In this document: positions 10,523 to 19,477 of the stretch, piece by piece
Layout: each line of letters begins with the position of its first letter
How positions within the stretch are numbered: the first letter of the stretch is position 1
Source of the DNA: Scytalidium lignicola
Lineage: Eukaryota > Ascomycota > Leotiomycetes
Direction: 5' to 3'
NCBI GenBank assembly: GCA_002812745.2
Contig: NCSJ02000531.1
Location: 1 to 19,993, forward strand
DNA: 19,993 bases
Notes under the pieces: model-generated
Seen by the model: the letters and a program-made list of their open reading frames with translations, nothing else
Told to the model about the DNA's origin: nothing
Database searches by the model: none
Made by a program: the position numbers and the translations under genes

Positions 10523-11603
10523 CCTCGAAAAGTGTGCAACGGGAGATCCATCCGCATTTCTATTAGCCCGGTACCTCGATTGTGCTGCAGCGTAGCACTG
10601 CCTCTCCGGTACTGGGCAGTCCTGACCCGACAGAGGAAGCTCTCCCTAGAGAGACTACAACCATTGACAACACCAATCACGCCAACTCCAAGATCGTCCA
10701 CGACCAAATCCCGGTCAAGCCAGGCACTGAACGACAAAGACATGCCATATCCATCACATGGAGCAAAGGAATTTCAAAGGAACCAGGAGTCGGGGCGAAA
10801 ATTTGACCGAGCCAACCACCAGTGAGCCACAGCAAGCTGTCAACCAGCGATGCTCGCAGGGAAACTTATATAAGGTTTGGCAACGGTGCAACCGCGGCTC
10901 CTTGGCTGCATGGTGGCAGTGGTTTAGGGCCGTAGAACACACTGCCAGTATTATAGCGTCAATACTGTAAGGCTTGCTCCAGCATTGCGGACGGCCAAGA
11001 CTCGGGCCTTGGGTGAGTTTATTAATTAGCACATAAAGTGTTACTACAGCTGGCCGTATCATCAGGCTGGTTGTCAGTTCATCGAAGTTTAATATACTTG
11101 TAAAAGGTAATGCAAACAGAAATTGACAATAAATGCAAGTTGACATATTAGTGAGCTATTAATAGTGGACTTAAGTAAATGGTATTTTTCTGTGCCTGGC
11201 CTCCGAAGTGTGATCGGAATAAGGACAGATCATATTCTCAGTCAACACTGGATGAGAATTATAATATTTTTCGGGGCTTGACAATATCAAATTTAAAACC
11301 TGCAAGAGAATATTTCATTATATTTTATTGAAGTTCCTTGATCAAAAGATATCAAATATTAGTTGACGATTAACGTACTCTATGGAAAGATATTACCTCC
11401 TAACGGTTTTCCAATGGGAAGGCCATAATCTAGAGATCAGCGAGAGTACTGTAAACTTCAATGATGATAAACAACTATTTACTCCATGCCATTGCTGTAA
11501 TATGTAAGTCAAGGACTCCCTGTATCATTTATTATCACTTGTCCGATAAAGTAACGACTCTTTAGAATATGAGGGAAGGCATCTAAATTAAATCATATCC
11601 TCT

Positions 11604-12391
11604 TCACAAACTCCAGCCGTTGGGTCCATGCTCCGTTGCCGCGAGCATACCCAGATACCAAAGTGCCAAAAGAGGGGTCAACCTTGGGTTTGCCACTGTG
11701 CCAGAATTACCCCCAAGGAATTGGGTTGGATATTTTTAAATACCCATTAGTAGCTGTTCTCTGGACTCCAACCAGCTCTCTGTCGGTAAGAATAAATCCA
11801 TACCTGGCTCTATGTTCTATCATGTAAAAATTGACCTGGCTTAAGACTTGCCTGAATTCTTTATTCTGGTAAGTAGTTCCGGTTTGAAAAATTTGTTTGC
11901 CATTTCCAACTTGACTTTAATTCCCCTGGTGCCCTATTAGGTCCAGTTCCCCATTGTGCTGCTATATAGAGTGCCATGTCTGGCTCAGATCTATTAATTG
12001 CGGCTGCAGCTTCGCCGATATCAAATGAAACGGCCACTAGACCATTCATTTGGTTTGTGACAGCTAATTGCCGAAATCCTGCTCTAAGAGCACGTCTTAT
12101 TCGTGGGCATACCAGTTCACTAATTCTTTGCATTATAGCATTCTCAGAATTAACGGGCCGTGCTGGAGAAAGAGGAATAGGATCAGCAGGCAGTTGGGCA
12201 GTGCTTAAAATATTTTGATATTTCCATAGAATAGTGGCGAGAGTAAACTCCCGCCAAACTCGCACATTTTTAATATCTTGAGAGTTGAAGTGAACACTTC
12301 TAGTGTTTGGGCCTGGCCTTGCAGGAGGATTTATAGGGATATTAGGCAGTTGCTGCTGCAAATATGCCATTAGCGTTATAGGGTTAGCCAT
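11604..12391 (-). pseudogene. PD-(D/E)XK nuclease-like orphan protein with two frame breaks
   Basis: Three minus-strand segments in successive frames read as one protein: 12391 to about 11868, about 11868 to 11707, and about 11712 to 11604 (TGA 11606-11604). Removing one base at each break leaves 262 codons, about 261 residues. Segment 1 (to residue 176) holds SEPDMALY and, about 16 residues on, GELKSSWKW. Segment 2 opens with a helix containing QVNFYM and then RYGFILTDRELV. Segment 3 ends with LTPLLALWYLGMLAA and GWSL before the stop. The acidic residue (D138), ExK (E157, K159) and QxxxY resemble the active-site set of PD-(D/E)XK/RecB-type nucleases; this is my inference. I recognise the overall pattern as a lineage-expanded family of uncharacterised fungal proteins. 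ATG 12391 was preferred over 12526 because the upstream codons run into a direct repeat. The second break lies in a GGGGG run, so sequencing error is possible; otherwise it is a young pseudogene. Confidence 0.6.
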
Positions 12392-12485
12392 TTTTAATTT
12401 TGGAGAGATCAAAAGGTTTAGCAGACAAATATTGAGAGGACCGGATATGAAGTTGTTCATGTAAATAACTGTTGTGTGGGAGGAA

Positions 12486-12601
12486 TTAATCATCCTCAAG
12501 CAGACAGTGAATGATTCATAAGCCATGAACGTAGTGGGGGAAGGAGTTAATCATTCTCAAGCAGACAGTGAGTGATTCACAAACATCCTCAAGGTGAATC
12601 A
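12486..12601. repeat. Direct repeats, 33 bp, spaced 61 bp, plus short inverted repeat
   Basis: The 33-bp block at 12486-12518 recurs at 12547-12579 with two transitions; similarity extends a few bases on each side with one indel. A 10-base fragment (CATCCTCAAG) recurs at 12584-12593. TGATTCAC at 12573-12580 and GTGAATCA at 12594-12601 are exact inverted copies. The block lies 95-210 bp upstream of the nuclease-like ATG and downstream of the kinase stop, so it fills most of the 311-bp gap between the two genes. It may be a promoter element array or a local tandem duplication. Confidence 0.8.
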
Positions 12602-12702
12602 GTACATTCTAAACATTCACACATTCTATAGTAACAAATAGTTGTGAGGATGTCAATAATGTTGAATTACCATTATTAGTTCAATCATTTTGTCTCTGTT
12701 AG

Positions 12703-13536
12703 CTAAACCTCTCTTGTACGAAGGAAGTACCTTTTCTTAACATATGCCTCTTTTGAAGCTGCTTCCTACGATATGTTTTAACACTTTCACTTAGTAGTAT
12801 AGGGTGGACGAGATTTTCCTACTTACCATCTCTTCAAGAATCTCAACTACAAGTTTAAATTCGAATTCTATCCATTTTATATCTTGCTGTCTTAATCTCT
12901 CAAAGGTTTGTGCTCTATCAAAATCTATCCAAACAGCTCTTTCCGGATCTCCGTCAACAACCATCATATTTCTTGTTGCAGGATCAGAATGCTCGATTGA
13001 TACTTTATGGATCTCCTTAATACCAGAAAGGAAATTTTCCATCCGCAATGTTGTATAATTGTCTTCATTTAACATTTGTGCATTTTGAACATATTCCAAT
13101 ATAATTGCATTTGGTGCGTAGGGATCTGAAGCAAACATATCAAGATGCGGTTGATATAATTGCCAGTCTATATTTTTGATGGTCCCATAGTATTGGGGGA
13201 CAATGCCACGATCACAAATCCCACTCTCTTTCAGGCGTTGGTATGCTTTCAACTCGCAAACGTAAGGATCATATTCTCGATCTCGCATTGCACGCGGACT
13301 TCGTTCAAAATAGTGGTGCTGTACTTTATTAGAATCACCAACATATCTAGGCTGTAGGTGCTTGAACCCACTATTTTCATTATACGAAGCTTGCCAGAAA
13401 TCGCGACAAGATAGACAACTGCGTGTCCATTACAAGGTCTAGGGCTAGATCCACAGCAAGATGCACATCCGGATCCGTTACCAAATAATCGTCTTTTGAA
13501 GTGTATATCGGAAGGCTTCTTGACTATGAACTCCAT
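12703..13536 (-). CDS. Compact atypical protein kinase-like protein
   Basis: Exons 13536-13372, 13318-12827 and 12765-12703; introns of 53 and 61 nt (donors GTGGGT and GTAAGT). Product 239 residues. Kinase features in order: Gly-rich segment GNGSG (about 19-23), candidate beta-3 lysine K54 (RIMKI), candidate helix-C glutamate E77 (CELKAYQRL), hinge-like ILEYV (about 128-132), catalytic loop EHSDPATRNMMV with H165, D167 and N172, and metal-binding DFD (187-189) in place of DFG. The chain ends about 50 residues later, so most of the C-lobe after the activation loop is missing. This is usual for a class of short fungal kinase-like proteins and allows small-molecule kinase activity as well as protein phosphorylation. 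The last exon replaces a read-through tail and gives a charged C-terminus. It lies directly upstream of the nuclease-like gene on the same strand, about 310 bp apart. Confidence 0.8.
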
Positions 13537-13934
13537 GATCGATATATATTACTGCTGTTAGGATGAAGAATTTGGGTGTTACAGAGGGGAAGATAGAAAT
13601 TCGGAAAGAGAACTCAAATTCCAGAAAGTGATTCAGCGTACTGAACCCTGTGGATAGTCAATCCTTCAAATAATACGTAATGATTTTGTAACAATATCGT
13701 ACCTTATAGCGCCAATACGTCACTCAAAAATGGTAGGAATCATCTACCAATACACCTCTTTGGTCAATTTGGCTGAAATCTATTTAAGCGTTACTAATAC
13801 ATTATATTTGTTCTGTCCCATTTGCAAAGTGTTACTTTTACAGGAGCTTTACAATCACTTTACAGTTACATAGAATGTGCTTTCCGGGGATCTGGCTAAA
13901 GTTATAACCTATTGGTGAGATAACTTTTAACTAC
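13537..13934. other. Intergenic region upstream of the kinase-like gene
   Basis: The stretch holds the kinase promoter and leader and the 3' end of the VOC gene. It is AT-rich; I see no further gene or clear element. Confidence 0.5.
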
Positions 13935-14466
13935 TCAGCTCTTAACATAATTTGATATCCTACCAGTATTCTTTTTAGCCAAACTGTAACAGAAAGAAAG
14001 AGAGGAAAGGTAGATACCGGCATTATTGAAATGATAAAAGAAGAAGTAAAAAAGAAAGTAAGACTTACTCAACAAGATTCCCATCAGGATCCCTAATATA
14101 AAAACTCCGAATCGGACCCCTCGCCCCCATCCGATCAACCACTATCCCATTTTCCAAAATCTCCACTCCATGAGCTTTCACAGCCTCCAAAGCATCCTGA
14201 ACCGGGGTCTCAGTGATGAAGCACAGATCACCCGAGCCTGGGATAGCAACTGCGGCTTTTGGCTCGAATTCCGCTCCCGCCTGGTGCAGATTGATCTTAT
14301 GAGGGCCGAAGGCGAGTGCGTGGCGGACTTCACTTGAGTTGCTGGCACTGGTGAAGGTCTGTGCCTTCATACCGATTATTTTGGTATAGAAATCTACGGT
14401 GGCGGGGATTGAGCGTACAGTGAGGACGAGGTGGTCGATTGTAGTTATTGAGAATGGGGGAGCCAT
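13935..14466 (-). CDS. VOC/glyoxalase-fold metalloprotein (glyoxalase/bleomycin resistance family)
   Basis: Single-domain vicinal-oxygen-chelate protein, 140 residues, cytosolic, with two beta-alpha-beta-beta-beta halves. ATG at 14466; exon 1 14466-14069; 109-nt intron; last exon of only 25 nt, 13959-13935. Signatures: IDHLVLTV (about 10-17, first metal-ligand His), SIPATVDFYTKIIGM, HALAFGPHKINLHQAG (about 49-64) with the second-strand ligand His, PGSGDLCFIT, GARGPIRSFYIRDPDGNLVE (about 114-133) with the closing Glu ligand. The final exon supplies ISNYVKS, the usual family end; without it the frame stops just after the Glu. Members act as dioxygenases, isomerases or antibiotic-binding proteins; the substrate here is unknown. 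The start context and length fit the family. Confidence 0.9.
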
Positions 14467-16103
14467 TTTTGGGGTTTAATTTGAGGTTGAGTGGGGGTGG
14501 AAAGAGAAGGGTTAGGTTAGATTTATGGTGAAGAAAGTGAAGAAGTTGAAAGCGTTGGAGGTGATGATATAGGATGATGACCGAGGCACTGTCGGCTATC
14601 GGGGTTGAAATCGTGCTTTATGTGTTTGGGTCATGAGGTAACAACCCAGACCGGATTTATAAGCACATGCAAGGCTCGTGAAGGATGAGAGGTAATGAGT
14701 TTATTATCTTTGCCATAGCCGTCTCCACGACTCATAATTTAGATTAACTCTCACTTTCTACATACTAAATCTCTTTCATAGTTTTGAGTTCCGATATGTG
14801 TTTTGATAGAAAGCCATTGCCTAAGGAATAGCTTTCTTATTTATCCTTGGAGTCTAAAATATAATTGGGATTAAATGATTTAGACTGATCTGCAATTAAT
14901 CACAAGGGATAGTGAGATATTTGTGCGACATTTGCTTTATCTCACCGTTGAACTAAAACATATGTGACTAACTATGCTATACCTCTTAAGGGAATTCAAC
15001 TTGAAAACTTCAGAACTGGAGTCTAAACCTCAAGTTTTATCTTAACATCATCTTCGAAATTAATACTAGAACCTCTAAAGCAGCTGAGACCTCGGAACTC
15101 CATTATGAACAGAAGACAAACTGCTCAATTATAGAACCATCACCAAAACGCTAAAACTAGTGACATCCCCATGATTACGGTATTGGACCTCTCATGTAAT
15201 CAAATTACTGGCACCGTTAGCTCCGGTTTTTATTGACTTTATGGATATAACTGTAGGAGTTTGAGAAGTCTCCGTTGCAGTCCTTGTAGCAGTCGAGCTG
15301 TCTGCATTAAAGTAGAGACAAACTATTTGGCTGGTCAAAATTTTCTTCTGGCTTAGGATAGCATGATCACGACTTGATGAGCAAAGAGCAGTGATATTTT
15401 CTTGTGGAATTGACTTGAACCCGCTAACAAAAAGAAACTAGATTTGAGGGAAAGTTCGCAAGGAGAGATATCAGATTTTTGATACTTGGACAGTTAAACA
15501 TGGAAATCAAATATAGTAATATAGCTAATAAAGTAAGATTGACATGGACATGATAATTGACATGCAACAAAAATTTGTTTAATCATTATGCCAACGGGGC
15601 TATGCTTACAGAACAACCCCCCTGGAAAGTCCTCTCCTGTGATATAGATGAAAGTCTAGTGATTCATTCTTCGGGAGGTTATGCTCATTGGGTAAAGTGA
15701 GTATCTCCACTAGAAGAGGAAATGGAACAGGACAAAGAAGAAGCATGATCTAAGGCGAGGAGTAAGACATTGAGGGATGAAATGCTCTAGCCACAACCTT
15801 AGCGATATAAGCCCTCGACGTAGTTGTAAGGTTGAATATAGTTCGCCTGTTAGCAAGATATGTGAGGGTCATTTCACTGGCCCGGAATGGAAACAGAGTA
15901 TATTATGCAATTGGGAGTAAGCAGGCCTAACAAGTGTATCTTGGTCATGTCCATAGGTTTTAAAGCAATATCAGATCTTATTGCCTCATCCAATCATTCA
16001 ATACACTATCATCTTCATCGCATATTCTCTATTGTTGAGTTATGTTGAGTCCAACTTCTCCCTTAACGGTATATTATATTCACCGATCAATAGTTCAGAA
16101 CCT
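14467..16103. other. AT-rich gene-poor region
   Basis: The first 100-200 bp would be the VOC promoter. Beyond that I see no supported gene. A minus-strand open stretch of about 57 codons near 15745-15915 has a plausible protein-like composition but no start codon context, no splice partners and no family I recognise. The sequence is AT-rich throughout, in keeping with decayed DNA. Confidence 0.45.
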
Positions 16104-16373
16104 TTAATGAGACGTAAACCCAGGGCGAGTAAAATTCTCTCTTTGTGGGATATTGTGGTCCCCAACGTCGACATTGGTGTCCTCGGGTGAGGTATTGTCT
16201 TTAGGTTTGAGGAGACCTGTTTTTATTAAAACGGAACGACCGGTTAGCACTGGTTTAGCTAGGAGTTTATCTGGGACTAAAGGAATCATTGGTACCACGC
16301 CAGACTGGCCGTGCAACGACAAGGCCAATACAAAGAGCACCAAACCAAATATAACCAGTCGCCATGTTGGATT
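16104..16373 (-). other. Doubtful small ORF with signal-peptide-like start
   Basis: A minus-strand frame open from about 16373 to TAA at 16106-16104 encodes about 89 residues. It begins with a strongly hydrophobic segment (WRLVIFGLVLFVLALSLHG) followed by a hydrophilic, Pro- and Lys-containing region, the outline of a secreted peptide precursor. There is no ATG in frame at the front: the nearby ATG at 16364 is in another frame. A CTTAG acceptor immediately precedes the frame, so a 5' exon may be missing, or it may be a decayed gene or chance. It lies 890 bp downstream of the amidoligase stop, on the same strand. Confidence 0.22.
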
Positions 16374-16996
16374 CTAAGTCGACCTAATAAGTGGATAATG
16401 ATAATTAAGGCTTGTTGTGTTTCAAGGTAAATTCCAAAGCACAATAAGATGATGGTAACAACATATGCTATTATTTCTCTGAAGGGGGCTCTATATTATT
16501 ATTCTACCTCTTTCTATCGAGGTGGGCTTGTCGAATAATGCAAGAAGTCACAGGCTTTGTGTAAGCATCGGAGTTTCCGCATGAATTTGCTAATTATGGT
16601 TTACACACAGACTTGATTAGCAAAGGATATGGAATATCATTGCTCTTGCAGGACCATCAGACCATCCACCGCTTCGACCGTTTAGAAAGCCTATTACAGT
16701 TAATTAGTTACTTTAGCTGTTCGGCCGGCTGACAGAAGAGAACTAATTGCTGACAGAACGTACAAGTGCTATCGAATCAAGCGCAGAAGAATTTCCCGAA
16801 AATAGCTGGCTGCAGAATCTCAAATTCAAGAGTTTTCAATGATGTAACGCTGTGCGGAGAACAATTTTGTCAGCACTAGGAAGTATACCATAAGTTACAA
16901 GGTTAGATATACCCTTCCCCTGGAGTAGTTCGAAACTCCTAAATTTAACAGCTTGTGCTAAATGGGATCATCAAATCATCAAATCATCATCATTCT
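16374..16996. other. Region downstream of the amidoligase
   Basis: AT-rich DNA carrying the amidoligase 3' UTR. No gene seen. An 8-bp direct repeat (ATCATCAA) lies at its right end. Confidence 0.45.
16967..16993. repeat. Short tandem repeat ATCATCAA
   Basis: Two copies of ATCATCAA followed by ATC repeats, immediately past the amidoligase stop codon. Simple-sequence slippage product. Confidence 0.6.
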
Positions 16997-18070
16997 CTAT
17001 GAAATAGGCCATTTATCCATCATCAAATTCTTTTCTTTATCCTGTTCCATCTTTTCACTCAGCTTTTGTTGATTTTCGGCACTCAGTGGTTGAATCGGGA
17101 TAGGTTTCTTCGATCCAGACTTTCCCATAAATATATTATCTAACGAGTGCGAAGTTTCAGCCCCATCCTCCAAAACTGCGCAGATGAATTCGTAAAGGCC
17201 TTTAACATCAGGTGTGAATTCGGGAAGTTTTCTAGTTGTTCCACAGGCTTTGACAAATGCAAGAACGAAATGGATCCAGCTCTCACATTCTCTATGGTTT
17301 ACAACGCCGGGAGCACGTCGAAACTCAATTGTTGCTTTGCCTCCATAGTAGAGATTTAAAAAGTTCCATCCATAATATCTATCTCCGTTGTTCATTAGAT
17401 CTGCAAGTTCGATGTTAGAACTGCATGCTTCAATCATATTGCAGCATTGTCTACCTGTCTTCATCCGGAGCTTTTCGTTATCGTATCTGTTGCTTTTCGC
17501 GTATTCATTTCCTCGGCGACTATCTGGAAGCAATGCTTCAAAAGCATGCTCAAAGTATATAATGCCTTGGATAATTCTTTTAAGTTCTCGAATGTCCCAT
17601 GCAATGTTCAAACCAGGTGAAATGTGTATGTGGGTACTGCACGTGGAATTTGTGTTGACTCGACATATTGCTTGAATAGCTGTCCACATTTCTGAGAGTT
17701 CTTGAAGGGAGTCGCCATTATACTCAAGAGCTGGCGAGACTATCTCTACTGCCCCTAATATGCCTCTTATTAGTATATTCGTAAATGCATCCACAGGACA
17801 TAATAGACTGATGAGATGTCACTCACATTGATTCAGTGCATCGTCTGCTTTCAAAGTTATGTCATCTGTGATAGTCCACTCTTGAGTTATATCTCGGCCA
17901 TTATAAGCATCGTCAACGTTAGAACTCATTTGATAATCTCCTTTTGTGGTTTGATTGAACTCTTTTACAAGAATTGCAGAAAACGCGTCTAGATCTGAAC
18001 TGTCCGGGACTTTTGATGAGCTAATAGTCCGTAGACTAAGTAAAGTCTCGATCTCGACCCCGAAATACAT
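16997..18070 (-). CDS. Amidoligase (glutamine synthetase-like COOH-NH2 ligase superfamily)
   Basis: Predicted ATP-dependent enzyme that joins a carboxylate to an amine, forming an amide (often gamma-glutamyl-type) bond. Exons 18070-17827 and 17754-16997; 72-nt GT-AG intron with TACTAATAAG branch; 333 residues. The ATG at 18070 starts MYFGVEIE, so the first metal-binding pair of glutamates (E6, E8) is at the very N-terminus, as in fungal members; a TTG further upstream is not needed. Further signatures: EWTITDD (64-70), W82 across the splice junction followed by AVEIVSP (E85), STHIHIS (121-127) with the HxH pair, and ATIEFRRAPG (222-231) with glutamate and arginines expected near nucleotide and metal. 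This order matches the GS fold with an inserted helical part (about 130-210). The C-terminal 60 residues are charged and probably flexible. Divergent from an AIG2/GGCT-like gene 243 bp away, its typical functional partner. Substrate unknown. Confidence 0.87.
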
Positions 18071-18313
18071 GACTGCAGAATATTTTGACAAAAGCGAATA
18101 GCAAGAGATAAAGTTGTAGAGAACTGAAATCTACACATCTATATACATTGACTGACCGAAAAGAGATTAGCGTCACCAAGAAACAGAGACGCTATTCGCT
18201 ACAAGCGAGAACCAAGCATTTGCTTTTGAACTGAACATCAAAAGAAGCTTTGCACAAAATTTATCCATTTATCAACGTACGGTGTTATACATACCAGAGA
18301 CCATAACTTTATC
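18071..18313. promoter_or_regulatory. Shared divergent promoter of amidoligase and cyclotransferase
   Basis: Only 243 bp separate the two start codons, so both promoters must overlap here. AGCGAATAGC at 18093-18102 and its exact reverse complement GCTATTCGCT at 18191-18200 lie 88 bp apart. A nested pair AGCGTC (18169-18174) and GACGCT (18188-18193) sits around the right arm. These could be operator-like sites for one regulator acting on both genes. Co-regulation is inferred from layout. Confidence 0.55.
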
Positions 18314-18829
18314 ATGGAGGCTGAGAATACCAAAACAAATATCCCCCTTTCATTGATGGCACGCAAATTTCTCGATGAACGACTTCCGGACGCGATAGCT
18401 CACCATCGTCAAGAACATCCTAGACATCTTTCCTTCTGCGGCGAATTTTACTTTTTCTATGGCAGCCTGATGGACCCTGAAACACTTAGAAGAGTATTAA
18501 AGCTTCAAGAACTACCGCGATTATTTCCATCGAAAATTTTAGGATATCACTGTATGCTTTGGGGTGAATATCCGGCTTTGATAGATGGTATGCTTAATGA
18601 GCCAGTCTATGGTATGGCGTTCGAGGTTCAATCTCCAGAAGATGTCACGCGCTTAGAGAACTACGAAACGAAGAAATATGAAAATACTGGTTGTATAATT
18701 CAATTTGAAGACGGGACTAAGGTTGCTGGAAGAACGTTTGTGTGGGCTGGTGATCAAGCAGAGCTTAAAGAAGGGAGATTTGATTTAAAAGATTGGAAGA
18801 TGGACAATTTGGAGCGGAATATGTATTAA
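18314..18829 (+). CDS. AIG2/GGCT-like gamma-glutamyl cyclotransferase
   Basis: Small single-exon enzyme, 171 residues, of the gamma-glutamyl cyclotransferase (AIG2-like) fold. Family members release 5-oxoproline from gamma-glutamyl amines or peptides. ATG at 18314. After a 44-residue leader comes FYFFYGSLMDP (45-55), the substrate-binding YGSLM loop; then EYPALI (85-90), VYGMAFEV (98-105) and RLENYETKKY (113-122), where E118 is in the position of the catalytic general base. Length is slightly above the family minimum because of the N-terminal extension and a lysine/aspartate-rich tail. It faces the amidoligase across a short promoter. Together they suggest formation and cyclising cleavage of the same amide bond. 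It could instead act generally on gamma-glutamyl peptides; the fold assignment is much firmer than the substrate. Confidence 0.86.
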   Translation: MEAENTKTNIPLSLMARKFLDERLPDAIAHHRQEHPRHLSFCGEFYFFYGSLMDPETLRRVLKLQELPRLFPSKILGYHCMLWGEYPALIDGMLNEPVYGMAFEVQSPEDVTRLENYETKKYENTGCIIQFEDGTKVAGRTFVWAGDQAELKEGRFDLKDWKMDNLERNMY

Positions 18830-19471
18830 TGAAATCAAATCCTTTCCCTACTTTTGCTTATGCAATGCAAAAAACATATGGAATCTTCTAATCGCGACTT
18901 TCTATTTCCCCATTCTTGATTCTCTTTGCAGATCAATGCATACGGGATCAGCCTAACATTCATTCTTGTCCACTTGAAAATCGGGTATAATTTTTGTGTT
19001 TCTGGGTCCCTGCTATTTGAAAGCACAGCCACCCCTCTCACCTAAGCTCATCCAGTAATGCCCTTGGGGATGGAACGACGCTCTACATCACCGTTGTGGT
19101 GTCTCGTATAACCACAGTTTTTGTAAAAGCAAAAATTGAAGTTGCTCTACATACTATTGTATTTACGAAGCGCTAGTATGTTGTTGGAACCCTCTTTACC
19201 ACTTAACTGACCTTTGAGGTTATGGTCCGTTTTGCTGACCATCAGTGAATGTTCTGCTGTCCACAATGAATACGGCGCGCCATATGTATTTAACTAACAG
19301 TCAATTATAATGGAATTTATAGTTAAAATAACATGACAAATTTCACTGTATGACTGTCATACAGAAATTTTGCAACTTTAGTTACAATACCCAAGTGGAG
19401 CCTTTTCCCCGCGGAGAATTTGGTGCTACAGTCGAGAATAGCTTTTATAGCACACACACACATATATATAT
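18830..19471. other. Intergenic region right of the cyclotransferase
   Basis: No gene supported. It contains the cyclotransferase 3' UTR, an imperfect long palindrome centred at 19355, and a CA/TA microsatellite that reaches the stop codon of the right-edge gene. Confidence 0.5.
19325..19390. repeat. Imperfect inverted repeat around CTGTATGAC-T-GTCATACAG
   Basis: Nine-base perfect arms at 19346-19354 and 19356-19364 flank one T. Outside them AAATTT blocks on both sides extend the symmetry with bulges. The whole could be a stem-loop, a transcription-factor site, or the core of a decayed palindromic element such as a MITE. No target-site duplication was identified. Confidence 0.5.
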
Positions 19472-19477
19472 CTATAT
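19451..19477. repeat. CA/TA microsatellite
   Basis: Five CA units run into TA units at 19451-19470 and on into TCTATATA. It ends within the stop codon region of the right-edge gene, so slippage could move that stop. Confidence 0.8.

Larger units (their letters stand above)
8478..11603. other. 3.1-kb gene-free region
   Basis: I find no gene, tRNA or recognisable transposon protein. Open frames are short, overlap on opposite strands, often begin at non-ATG codons, and show no family motif. The first 500 bp or so are the permease promoter. Other contents: a 9-bp tandem repeat near 9962, a palindrome at 10508-10522, and an isolated TATATAA at about 10866 with no gene downstream. The stretch from about 11050 to 11600 becomes strongly AT-rich, towards the accessory genes. 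Confidence 0.5.

Noticed and set aside
10865..10873. TATATAAGG suggesting a promoter or LTR
   Set aside because: No gene follows on either side, and no matching LTR copy, TG...CA ends or primer-binding site was seen.
10754..11146. 130-codon open frame on the minus strand
   Set aside because: No recognisable domain, mixed-composition translation and overlap with equally open + frames; looks like chance.
12392..12526. 45-residue N-terminal extension of the nuclease-like protein
   Set aside because: The extra codons run into the 61-bp direct-repeat array, and the internal ATG at 12391 gives a start consistent with the family as I recall it.
18071..18091. Upstream extension of the amidoligase from a TTG codon
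   Set aside because: Nuclear fungal genes start at ATG, and the ATG at 18070 places the GVEIE motif where family members have it.
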